From Nitrosomonas sp. (GTDB taxonomy: Bacteria; Pseudomonadota; Gammaproteobacteria; Burkholderiales; Nitrosomonadaceae), in contig JAJHPK010000042.1 of the NCBI GenBank assembly GCA_020890945.1, positions 1 to 37,086 of the forward strand: 37,086 bases of DNA. Direction: 5' to 3'. Each line of letters opens with the position of its first letter. Positions within the stretch are counted from its first letter, which is position 1. The notes beneath the pieces are model-generated. The model had not been told where the DNA came from. It ran no database searches and saw only the letters and a program-made list of their open reading frames with translations. Below are positions 17,646 through 25,979 of the stretch, in pieces. The position numbers were made by a program, and so were the translations under genes.

Positions 17646-17964
17646 AAATTACAACAAAAAGTAAATTTTTGTCAGAAAATTACGGTGCAATAATTTCTTG
17701 CTGTCGCATCTGACTGTAAAAATATACTGAATTAATGTTCATACGGCTGTTTCGGTTACCTCAATGGGAAATGTCATTTATTCACCTAATCGAACCGTTC
17801 GCTACCGATGACAAGTCCTCCGTTTCTTTGTTAGATCGTACTGACATACAAATTGAAGTTCCTGTTGTGCCATAAAAGGGATCGATGCGTCAACTTAGCC
17901 GACAGAGAAAAATAAACAACCTTTCGAGCGTTTCAAAAAATCATCTAGAAAAATTTCCTTTCAA

Positions 17965-17980
17965 TGTGAGATTTATCACA
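17965..17980 (+). promoter_or_regulatory. Perfect CRP/FNR-family palindrome
   Basis: The sequence TGTGAGATTTATCACA is an exact TGTGA-N6-TCACA match, the consensus half-sites of the CRP branch of the CRP/FNR family. Its centre at 17972.5 is about 47 bases before the start site predicted from the -10 at 18008, near but not exactly at the class II activator position. It lies about 165 bases before the first gene of the multicopper oxidase region. Confidence 0.55.
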
Positions 17981-17985
17981 GACAG

Positions 17986-18013
17986 TTGTAATGATCTTAA
18001 TGAAAAATATAAG
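17986..18013 (+). promoter_or_regulatory. Candidate sigma70 promoter for the multicopper oxidase region
   Basis: TTGTAA (17986-17991) and TATAAG (18008-18013) are spaced by 16 bases, just downstream of the CRP-type palindrome. A second AT hexamer, TATAAA at 18019-18024, is an alternative -10. The leader would be about 125 bases long. Confidence 0.4.
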
Positions 18014-18144
18014 CGTTCTATAAAACATTAATCATTCAATATTTGCGTTTTTTCCAATGTTTTATATCAATGTCTAAAATAAAAAGAACAAGCTGGGCTG
18101 CTAACGGTGAATTTTTGATGATTCAGTTTTGTTAAGGAGAAATG

Positions 18145-18999
18145 ATGGCAATTGTGCCTGATGCAAATGTAGAAGGGCCTATCGCCCAACTTCCAAACTT
18201 GAGTGGTGATCAACTTACGCTAATAGTAGCTGGCGTTACAGTAATCGCTGATTTGAATACGATTATCCGAACACCAACCCGACAACTTAATCTTGTAGAA
18301 GTAGCAGACCCAACTCCATTCCCAGGACGAGCAGATCCAGGATTTGTTAAAGGATCTGCACAGGCCGATGGTTCTTACGATACGACAAATGGTGTCTTAC
18401 GTGCGGACAGACTTTTTCTTGAGCCAGGAGAGCATGTACTGGTGGGGCCTATTGCAAATCCCACTGAAGCAGGTGCTATCGTAAATGGCGTCAATGCAGA
18501 GCTTACCAATGACACTAGAATTCCTTCCTATCAAATACTCAATGAATTTGGATTCCCTATTCAACCAGCTTCTATCCCAGTGGACTCAACAACAGCAGCT
18601 GAAGGGTATTATGACGGGAATATACTCCGTGCTTTCGCAATTTCAGTTGATGCGCCAGATGCAATATTGAAAATAAATCCTATTATTCAACCACAGATCT
18701 CGCTCTTGCGCGCACGGGCCGTTGAAAAAGATAGCACGTACCGGTTAGATATTCGCGGGGCTGTGACGTTGCATCATTCTCCAGGATTTCAGCCACAAGA
18801 GATTGATGTTTATCGATTGGATGATAACAATGTAACAACATTTCTTGGCAGAGCAAGAACAAGGCGAGCTCCAGGTACTTCATTTGGAAAATACGATCAA
18901 GAATTCCGTAATCTTCCTGGAGAACCACCTACATGCATACGAGTAATAAATACTACTGCAATGAATCAGCCCAGTGCTGATCTCTATGTTGATTTGTGA
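18145..18999 (+). CDS. Unknown protein with an internal duplication, upstream of multicopper oxidase
   Basis: The protein has 284 residues from the second of two adjacent ATG codons (18142 and 18145); AAGGAG at 18134-18139 is five bases from the second. It has no signal peptide, membrane segment or cofactor motif. Two beta-rich segments look duplicated: about 30-95, ending in GSYDTTNGVLRADRLFLEP, and about 115-172, ending in GYYDGNILRAFAISVDAP. This resembles small OB- or DUF5666-like modules, only as an impression. The C-terminal third (about 185-284) is also beta-rich, with IDVYRLDDNNVTTFLGRARTR. It lies 185 bases before the oxidase gene on the same strand, behind the CRP-type site. Function unknown; a structural or export partner of the oxidase is speculation. 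Confidence 0.75.
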   Translation: MAIVPDANVEGPIAQLPNLSGDQLTLIVAGVTVIADLNTIIRTPTRQLNLVEVADPTPFPGRADPGFVKGSAQADGSYDTTNGVLRADRLFLEPGEHVLVGPIANPTEAGAIVNGVNAELTNDTRIPSYQILNEFGFPIQPASIPVDSTTAAEGYYDGNILRAFAISVDAPDAILKINPIIQPQISLLRARAVEKDSTYRLDIRGAVTLHHSPGFQPQEIDVYRLDDNNVTTFLGRARTRRAPGTSFGKYDQEFRNLPGEPPTCIRVINTTAMNQPSADLYVDL

Positions 19000-19184
19000 T
19001 TATTGTAAAGATTGCTTGTTAAATTATGGTGTTAGCATGTTTACTGGTGAATTGGAAGGGACTTTAACCATGCTTGGCATAATGTTTCTATTAATTAGAA
19101 TTACTATAAACATCAAAAAAGTATCTTTGATCTTCTAACGCAATATTTACATATTGAAGATCAAGAAAAATGAGGGGGGTGGCC

Positions 19185-22100
19185 ATGAAGTTCAAGTGTA
19201 AGTTTTTCTGGGTAGTGATTTCACTGTTAAGTTTCTTTGTTGTTGGTTCTATATCAGCACAAACATCACAATCAATAGACGATCGGAACTCTCCAGATCA
19301 ACGATCAACTGCGAGCTGTCCGATTGATGCTTTGGAGGCTGATGTCGTAGCGATTGATCATCCGATGGTTTTCAATCGACTTGGTGCGCAGAATGTGAAC
19401 TGGATGATGTATGCGTTGCGTCATGACATCATCGATGTGGCAAGCAATAAAACATTGGATTACACAATTAAAGGTGATCAATTATTTGCAAGTGTCAAAG
19501 CAAATCAAACCAGTCGCGGCATTGCATTAAGGCCGGATTTACGTCCTCGTCCATTGGTACTACGTGTGGCAGCAGGTGGTTATCTAAAAGTGAATTTTAC
19601 TAATTTACTGCATGCGAAATCTAATCCTTTTGATTACCCGGATCAATTTTTAGGTATTCAGCATCCAACAGAACACTCTCCAATTGATCAACTTGGATTA
19701 GATGCAGGTGGTTTGCATAAAACCTATTCCTTGGATGATCAAGTGGCGAGCCGTACGGTAGGGTTTCACCCACAAGGACTAGAGTTAGTTAATAGTGTTA
19801 ATGATGACAGTTCTTATGTTGGAAAAAATAGTAACAGCATGGCGGCTCCCGGGCAAACTAAAACTTATTGTTTCTATGCTCCAAAAGAAGGTGCGTATTT
19901 GGTTAGCAGTGATGGCGCTGTTTTCGGTGGAGAAGGTACTTCAGGTAACAGTGGAGTGGGGTTGTTTGGTGCTGTGATTGTGGAACCCAAAGGTGCTCGA
20001 TTTTACCGCTCCCAGATTACCGAAGAAGAGATGCGTTTGGCAAAACGAGGCACTGTCTCTGGTCATCCTAAAATCGATTATGAAAAAATCTATCCCGATG
20101 ATTGTAAAAATCTCCAAAAGGGAAGAGCTGAAGATGGAGTTTGGTGTCAGGAAGGAAAGGCAAATAAGCCTATTCTAAAAATGACACAAGAAATAAAGAA
20201 TGAGCAAAGCAGATCTACTGGGCGTTCACGCATCATTCACGGCGATATCAATGCACTGATCATTGGTCCAAATAATGACGGCAGCTTCCCGGAGGATACC
20301 TATCCACTTGAATCAAGAGGGTATCGTAATCCATCAGTACCAAACCGCTTGGAGGCATTCCGCGAATTCGTTTCAATTTTCCACGATGAAAATGCTGTTA
20401 CACAAGCTTTTCCTTATTTCTTTCAACATCCTGAACTTAAGCATACGTTGCATGGAGTGCGAGATACTTTCATGATCAACTATGGTTCGGGCGGTGTGGG
20501 GGCTGAAATCATCGCCAATCGTTTGCAAGTAGGGCCAATGCAAGATTGCTTGGATTGTGTATATGAAGAATTTTTTCTATCAGCATTTGCAGTGGGTGAT
20601 GCTGCTATGCTGGTTGATAATCCTGCTAACCTTTTGACTAGCCAATGCCAACCAGAGTTTATTGCTATGGTGGTTGATCCATCTAATCCAGAAAATAAAA
20701 TATTTGATCCGAAGTACGAGACTGAACGAAAAAAATTCTGCCTCCTCCCTGAGACTGAGAAAAAGATAGCGAGTGAAGCCTATTATCCACATGATCCGGC
20801 TAACGTAAATCACAGTTATATCGGGGATTTTGTCAAGATTAGGAACATGCATTCTGGTAAGGAGCAACACATTTTTCATCTGCATAATCATCAATGGTTA
20901 TTTAATCCTAATGACGATAATTCCAATTATATTGACGCACAGGGAATTGGTCCGGGCTCGGGTTATACCTATGAAATTGCCTTTGGTGGATCCGGCAATC
21001 GCAATAAAACTGTAGGCGATGCCATCTACCATTGTCATTTCTACCCTCACTTTGCCCAAGGCATGTGGTACATGTGGCGTAATCATGATGTTTTTGAGGC
21101 GGGAACACGGCTTGCTGTTTCAGGGGAAGGGGAAAATGGCTTTCATAAACTTCCATTTGACTTGAAATCAGGAAAACCAGCCAAAGAGGCTCGCGCACTA
21201 CCTGACGGTGAAATTATCGCAGGCGCGCCCATTCCGGCTGTTGTACCATTACCTGGGAAAGGCATGGCGCCGATGCCAGAAGAAGTTCATGTTACGAAAA
21301 AAGAGGGTGGCAAGGGTTCAAAAGCGGTGTTATCAACCCCTTTTAATCAAAGAACCAAAAATCCTGGATATCCATTCTGGGTTGCGGGAGTAACTGAACA
21401 TGGCAGTCATCAGTCTTCCATAGGATCACGTCCTACAACTCCGCCGCTTGATATGAGCAGCATACCTGGCGTAATCAGCGGATGGGATGGTGGTTTACCA
21501 CGGCATGCCTTAGCAGGAATATCGAGTGACGGAGAACTTAAATTTGAAATTAGTCGGTTTACGGCTGAAAAATCAATAGAGTCAGCAAAGCCCATTTATT
21601 TCCCGGAAGAAGGTACCGGACTCGAACAGATCGCGATGGACTTCCATGCTGTTCGTAAACACCCAACGCATATGATTGATATGCTAGGCAAAGTCTCTCC
21701 GGCCGATTTTATTACCAATGGTTCTCCAAGAATTCCGGGAGCGCCATACAATGAACCCTGCATTGATGATCTCGGTAATCCGTTGATGACGGAAGGGGAT
21801 GGTCACTTTTTTGGTGGCCGCAAAGGTGACTATATCAATGTGAAATCTTCATTGCCTGGTGGAATCGAATTTGGGAGCGACAGGCCGCGTGTCTATAAAG
21901 GTGCCAACCTGCAGCTCGATGTGGTATTCAATAAACTGGGTTATCATTATCCACAGCAACGTATCCTGGCACTGTGGGAAGATGTGGGTCCTTTACTCGA
22001 GAGAACACGTCCTCCGGAACCATTAGTCATGCGCTTAAATACATTTGATTGTGCCATGTATGCGCATACTAATCTGGTACCTAGCTATTTTTCTGGGGAT

Positions 22101-25100
22101 GACTATCAAATTACGACACCGACGGATGTAATTGGACAACATATTCATTTGCCCAAATGGGATTTGACTTCAGCCGATGGTAGTGCGAATGGATGGAATT
22201 ATGAAGATGGTACATTTTCACCTGGAGCTGTACGTGAACGTATTACTGCAATTAATCGTTGGAATAATAAGGCTGAAGAAAAAGGGAAAGTTGTAGTCTC
22301 TACACTGGAGGGAAATGTAACACTGACTCCAGAAATACATCCGTACTTTAATTTTACAAATATACCTAAACATCAGAGAACCGAAAAATATTGTAATGAT
22401 GGTTGGAAAGCAGTTGACGGCGATGCACATGAATTTGAAAAACAGTATGGCATGCCCGGTGTTTGTGATTGGTTTGGTGCACGCACCACTTTGCAGCGCT
22501 GGTTTTCTGATCCTGTAGTTAACACCGGCGGCATTCACCGTGGATTAGGAATTACTTTTACTCATGATCATCTAGGCCCATCAACTCACCAGCAGTTGGG
22601 ACTTTACGCTACGATGTTGACCGAGCCGCCGGGATCAGAATGGAGACACAATGAAACGGGAGAAAAGCTTTACACCCGTCAAGATGGTGGCCCTACATCC
22701 TGGCAAGCCGCTATTACGGGGAAAGGTGGTCAATCCATTAATTTTGATGGAATTAAAGGTGATGATTCTCATCGTGAATTCTTCCTGCAGTTTGGCGATT
22801 TTCAGCATGCCTATGTTAAAGGCGCGTCTTTCGGTGTAAATGATGATGGTAGCTATCTGTTCCATGAGAAGGCGGCCGCTACTCGTCCGACGACTGAAAG
22901 TTTTCGCAAGGCAATTAATCCGTCTGTGAGAAAACCTGCTGACCTAGGATCTCCGGACATTATCGCATTTACACCAACGTGCCCTGGTGTAGATATTAGG
23001 GAAGATGGGAAGAATGTGGGAGAAGAGCTACTTCCTGGCGCAGTTTATGATAAAACAACCCCACCACCACGTCCTTGTCCTGAAGCCATCTCAGCAGATG
23101 ATGTCGGTATGATGGTAGTGAATTATCGGAATGAGCCAATTGGTGCCCGGGTGTTTGATCCAAGCGCTATAGCGCGGGATGGCAAGAAAGGCAAGCAAGC
23201 AGATGATCTGGCAGGCGATCTGGCTTTTGCGATGCAATCGCGAACAGATCGTAAGATTCCAGAACTTAATACAAAATTAGGAAACACACCTTATCCTTCA
23301 TTAACTTCTGGAATACTAAATGGAGACCCGTTTACACCGATCATGCGTGTTTATTCAGGTGATCAAGTACGAGTAAAAATACAAGGTGGTTCGCATGAGC
23401 ATGAACATAACGGATCGATCAATGGACTGGGTTGGCTCCAGGCAGGTTCAGGATTTGGTAAGGCGCCGCATTCGGGATGGCGTAATTCACAAAATGCTGG
23501 ACTATCGGAACAGTTTACATTCTATTCCAAAATTACCGACACTCAAGGTGCTGCTGATAACCTTTATTTCAGTGACCGCATGTATACAATCGACAGTAGC
23601 CAGGATGGTTTATGGAATGGGGTATGGGGGGTAATGAGAAGCCACATGCGACGTTCAGAAGATGATGGTCTTTTCTTAATACATTCGCCAAAAGTGCTAG
23701 GTAAAGATTATAGTTGTCCTGAGGATGCACCGCGTCGGGTATATAAAGTTTCAGCAGTATTAGCCAATCAAGTACTTGATAAAGTATCAACGGTATTAAA
23801 TAACGGTAAAGCGATTGAAATCAGTCCTCCGAAGGCTTCAGCAGGAACGCTTGATCAGAATGGTGGAACACTGGTCTATAATCCTAGAGGTACTCAGATT
23901 GAGATTGAAGTCTGGGATGAAAAAGCTAACCAACTTTCGGGACCACTGCACGATCCAACTGCGATTATGTTCGTTCTTGATGACGACCTTGATTTGAAAA
24001 CGAATGCTCCAAAAATCAAACCGTCTAAACCTATAGAACCATTGGTTTTACGAGCTGCAGCTGGGGAATGTATCAAGGTTGAATTAACTAATCGGCTACC
24101 TGAGGTTCCAGGCAATATGCCTGATCTGGATGGGTATACTTCCTTGTCGGGTATCATTGTCCGTGAGGAAGGTTCTTTGGAATCTAAGATGACAACATTC
24201 AATAATAACCTCATTCGCCCATCCAATCATATCGGACTGCATCCACAGTTGGTTCACTATGCTGTACATGACTCTGATGGTAATAACATCGGCAAGAATC
24301 AGGTTAACACTGTCGCACCGGGAGAAAGGAAAACTTATACTTGGTACGCAGGTGCGTTGCAAGTTTCCAATTTAGCCAATGCGTGCCCTATGAATGATGA
24401 AGATGATGAGGATTTTCTTCAAGCATACATTGATTTCCATTCTTTGCCCAATAAATACTCGGAGAGCTTTTCAAAATTATATGATGATGAAAATCATGAT
24501 TTTAATGACTGGATAGATTTTCTTAAAGAGACGATCAAAGACAGTGAAAAAGAAAGACCGAAAAAGTTTAAGGAATTACTCTCCCACCTTTCTATGAGTG
24601 GCAAATCGGAGAAAAAAGTAGCCGAAGGGTTAGTTAAAGGCAAAAAACGACAGGGCGATCTGACCCCGATAGAAAAACTCAAAGAAATCTTTAAAAGACA
24701 TAAAGAGGATGGAGAACATAAAGAGAAAGGAAAACATACAGAGTTAATTGCTCGAGAATTTGATCCGGAGAGTGAAGACTCCAAGACGGAGAGTGAAGAT
24801 TCCAAGAAAAGCTATGCTGATATTGTTTCAACGATCAAAGATAGGAACCTGACTCACTTTGTTAAACTATCGCCTCCTCATGGTCGGAATCATGGCGAAA
24901 GTAAAGAAAGGGGTTGTGATGCTGATATTCGCTATGTTCCGGTCGAATTCGGTGGGACTAATTTAACACCACCGGATCGAATCAAACAAGGTCAGAAAGG
25001 TGCGGTTGGAGCGCTTGTTATTGAACCCGAAGACTCAACCTGGGTCGAGAATGATCAAGTAATCGACCGTCAGAATCTAGATGGAAATCAATCTAAAAAA

Positions 25101-25979
25101 CGTGGCACACGAACGATGGCAGATGTCACTTATCCGGTAATTGAAGCGAATGGAGTTAAGGGGAAGCGTATATTCCGTGATTTGGTGATGGTTCACCAGA
25201 AGGGACTGAATCTGCGCTATAAGGATGGATCTGCCGTACCCAACATTGCGGCTGAAAAGGAAAATCCTAATGAACCTATCAATCTGACGGCCCCGGAAGA
25301 TGCGCATGATTCCGGTCATATGGCAATTAACTATGGTGCTGAGCCGATGTGGTTCCGTTTTGGTTTGTCGCCCGATACTATTTTTGGCAAAGAAGGATTT
25401 GGCGGTGCGCTTAGTGCATGGCAAGCATTTAGTAATCAAGACTGTTGTGATAACGGTGGTACAGTAGTGAGTGCGGACAAGCTCAACGTCAAAGGTCAAC
25501 CAGAGCCTTATATTCCGATAATGAAAGCATTTGCTGGGCAAGAGATGCGAATTCGCTCATTATTACCTACTGGCGTTGGTCGAGCTTCAACCGTAGAATT
25601 GCATGGACATAGCTGGCCACGCGATCCTTACCTTGCAGAACATGTTGTGCAAACCGATAGAGGCGCTTTCCCTCTGGGAGCCAGTGGTGCTTTGTGGGGA
25701 TTTCCTTCCAAATGTATCGGTGGAAATGCATTGGCGATACAGATGGGGGGACAGGAAAGTCTTTCTCCAATGGCGCATTTTGACATGGTATTTCCACGTG
25801 CCGGTGGGTATAAAGGGATTAAGGGTGATTTCCTGTGGCGTGATCATGGCGGGTTTGGTATTACCAATGGACTATGGGCATTGATTAGAGTTGAAGAAGT
25901 TCCGCCGGAGTCTAGCAAAATATACAAAGGTAACTTTGCTCCCGCAATGTTACGGACTAGTTGCGATATACCCGGATGA
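19185..25979 (+). CDS. Giant secreted multicopper oxidase, manganese-oxidase type
   Basis: The protein has 2264 residues from ATG 19185 (GAGGGGGG just upstream; an ATG at 19170 is less likely). A Sec signal peptide is followed by cleavage near SISA/QTS. Residue numbers here count from 19170. A complete copper centre is formed by HIFHLHNHQW (567-576) and HCHFYPHFAQGM (621-632), with type 1 Cys622, His627 and Met632. A second, cysteine-free site has HIHLPKWD (991-998) and THDHLGPSTHQQLGLY (1131-1146). Further His clusters, HEHEH (1409-1413) and ELHGHSW (2143-2149), belong to later cupredoxin-like domains. Such architecture is seen in MofA- and MnxG-type Mn(II) oxidases, though this one is longer. 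A charged insert at about 1740-1910 interrupts one domain. The product should be a periplasmic or outer-surface oxidase; the substrate is unproven. Confidence 0.85.
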   Translation: MKFKCKFFWVVISLLSFFVVGSISAQTSQSIDDRNSPDQRSTASCPIDALEADVVAIDHPMVFNRLGAQNVNWMMYALRHDIIDVASNKTLDYTIKGDQLFASVKANQTSRGIALRPDLRPRPLVLRVAAGGYLKVNFTNLLHAKSNPFDYPDQFLGIQHPTEHSPIDQLGLDAGGLHKTYSLDDQVASRTVGFHPQGLELVNSVNDDSSYVGKNSNSMAAPGQTKTYCFYAPKEGAYLVSSDGAVFGGEGTSGNSGVGLFGAVIVEPKGARFYRSQITEEEMRLAKRGTVSGHPKIDYEKIYPDDCKNLQKGRAEDGVWCQEGKANKPILKMTQEIKNEQSRSTGRSRIIHGDINALIIGPNNDGSFPEDTYPLESRGYRNPSVPNRLEAFREFVSIFHDENAVTQAFPYFFQHPELKHTLHGVRDTFMINYGSGGVGAEIIANRLQVGPMQDCLDCVYEEFFLSAFAVGDAAMLVDNPANLLTSQCQPEFIAMVVDPSNPENKIFDPKYETERKKFCLLPETEKKIASEAYYPHDPANVNHSYIGDFVKIRNMHSGKEQHIFHLHNHQWLFNPNDDNSNYIDAQGIGPGSGYTYEIAFGGSGNRNKTVGDAIYHCHFYPHFAQGMWYMWRNHDVFEAGTRLAVSGEGENGFHKLPFDLKSGKPAKEARALPDGEIIAGAPIPAVVPLPGKGMAPMPEEVHVTKKEGGKGSKAVLSTPFNQRTKNPGYPFWVAGVTEHGSHQSSIGSRPTTPPLDMSSIPGVISGWDGGLPRHALAGISSDGELKFEISRFTAEKSIESAKPIYFPEEGTGLEQIAMDFHAVRKHPTHMIDMLGKVSPADFITNGSPRIPGAPYNEPCIDDLGNPLMTEGDGHFFGGRKGDYINVKSSLPGGIEFGSDRPRVYKGANLQLDVVFNKLGYHYPQQRILALWEDVGPLLERTRPPEPLVMRLNTFDCAMYAHTNLVPSYFSGDDYQITTPTDVIGQHIHLPKWDLTSADGSANGWNYEDGTFSPGAVRERITAINRWNNKAEEKGKVVVSTLEGNVTLTPEIHPYFNFTNIPKHQRTEKYCNDGWKAVDGDAHEFEKQYGMPGVCDWFGARTTLQRWFSDPVVNTGGIHRGLGITFTHDHLGPSTHQQLGLYATMLTEPPGSEWRHNETGEKLYTRQDGGPTSWQAAITGKGGQSINFDGIKGDDSHREFFLQFGDFQHAYVKGASFGVNDDGSYLFHEKAAATRPTTESFRKAINPSVRKPADLGSPDIIAFTPTCPGVDIREDGKNVGEELLPGAVYDKTTPPPRPCPEAISADDVGMMVVNYRNEPIGARVFDPSAIARDGKKGKQADDLAGDLAFAMQSRTDRKIPELNTKLGNTPYPSLTSGILNGDPFTPIMRVYSGDQVRVKIQGGSHEHEHNGSINGLGWLQAGSGFGKAPHSGWRNSQNAGLSEQFTFYSKITDTQGAADNLYFSDRMYTIDSSQDGLWNGVWGVMRSHMRRSEDDGLFLIHSPKVLGKDYSCPEDAPRRVYKVSAVLANQVLDKVSTVLNNGKAIEISPPKASAGTLDQNGGTLVYNPRGTQIEIEVWDEKANQLSGPLHDPTAIMFVLDDDLDLKTNAPKIKPSKPIEPLVLRAAAGECIKVELTNRLPEVPGNMPDLDGYTSLSGIIVREEGSLESKMTTFNNNLIRPSNHIGLHPQLVHYAVHDSDGNNIGKNQVNTVAPGERKTYTWYAGALQVSNLANACPMNDEDDEDFLQAYIDFHSLPNKYSESFSKLYDDENHDFNDWIDFLKETIKDSEKERPKKFKELLSHLSMSGKSEKKVAEGLVKGKKRQGDLTPIEKLKEIFKRHKEDGEHKEKGKHTELIAREFDPESEDSKTESEDSKKSYADIVSTIKDRNLTHFVKLSPPHGRNHGESKERGCDADIRYVPVEFGGTNLTPPDRIKQGQKGAVGALVIEPEDSTWVENDQVIDRQNLDGNQSKKRGTRTMADVTYPVIEANGVKGKRIFRDLVMVHQKGLNLRYKDGSAVPNIAAEKENPNEPINLTAPEDAHDSGHMAINYGAEPMWFRFGLSPDTIFGKEGFGGALSAWQAFSNQDCCDNGGTVVSADKLNVKGQPEPYIPIMKAFAGQEMRIRSLLPTGVGRASTVELHGHSWPRDPYLAEHVVQTDRGAFPLGASGALWGFPSKCIGGNALAIQMGGQESLSPMAHFDMVFPRAGGYKGIKGDFLWRDHGGFGITNGLWALIRVEEVPPESSKIYKGNFAPAMLRTSCDIPG
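24768..24809 (+). repeat. Tandem 21-bp repeat in the charged insert of the oxidase
   Basis: Two adjacent 21-base units (24768-24788 and 24789-24809) differ at three positions and encode ESEDSKT and ESEDSKK. They lie at the end of the Lys/Glu-rich low-complexity insert, suggesting that it grows by replication slippage. Confidence 0.7.

Larger units (their letters stand above)
17394..18141 (+). other. 748-bp non-coding region between divergent operons
   Basis: This gap separates the minus-strand sugar operon from the plus-strand gene at 18145. It holds a strong hairpin with U-tract (17614-17645), a CRP-type palindrome (17965-17980) and promoter-like hexamers (17986-18013). Two short ATG frames (17559-17693 and 17771-17875) lack ribosome binding sites and recognisable content. 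The remaining AT-rich sequence shows nothing I can name; an untranslated RNA cannot be excluded. Confidence 0.6.

Noticed and set aside
17559-17693. 44-codon ORF in the long non-coding gap
   Set aside because: No ribosome binding site is seen before the ATG, and the strong hairpin at 17614-17645 lies inside it. The sequence is Lys/Gln/Asn-rich as expected from AT-rich DNA.
17771-17875. 34-codon ORF (MSFIHLIEPFATDDKSS)
   Set aside because: GGGAA directly abuts the ATG, which is too close for a ribosome binding site, and there is no family resemblance.
19170-19184. ATG at 19170 as the start of the multicopper oxidase
   Set aside because: It would add five residues before a good signal peptide and would place the strong GAGGGGGG ribosome binding site inside the gene; ATG 19185 is better.
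20580-21198. Overlapping minus-strand ORFs inside the multicopper oxidase gene
   Set aside because: They are antisense shadows of a long gene with strong domain support and show no recognisable protein motif.
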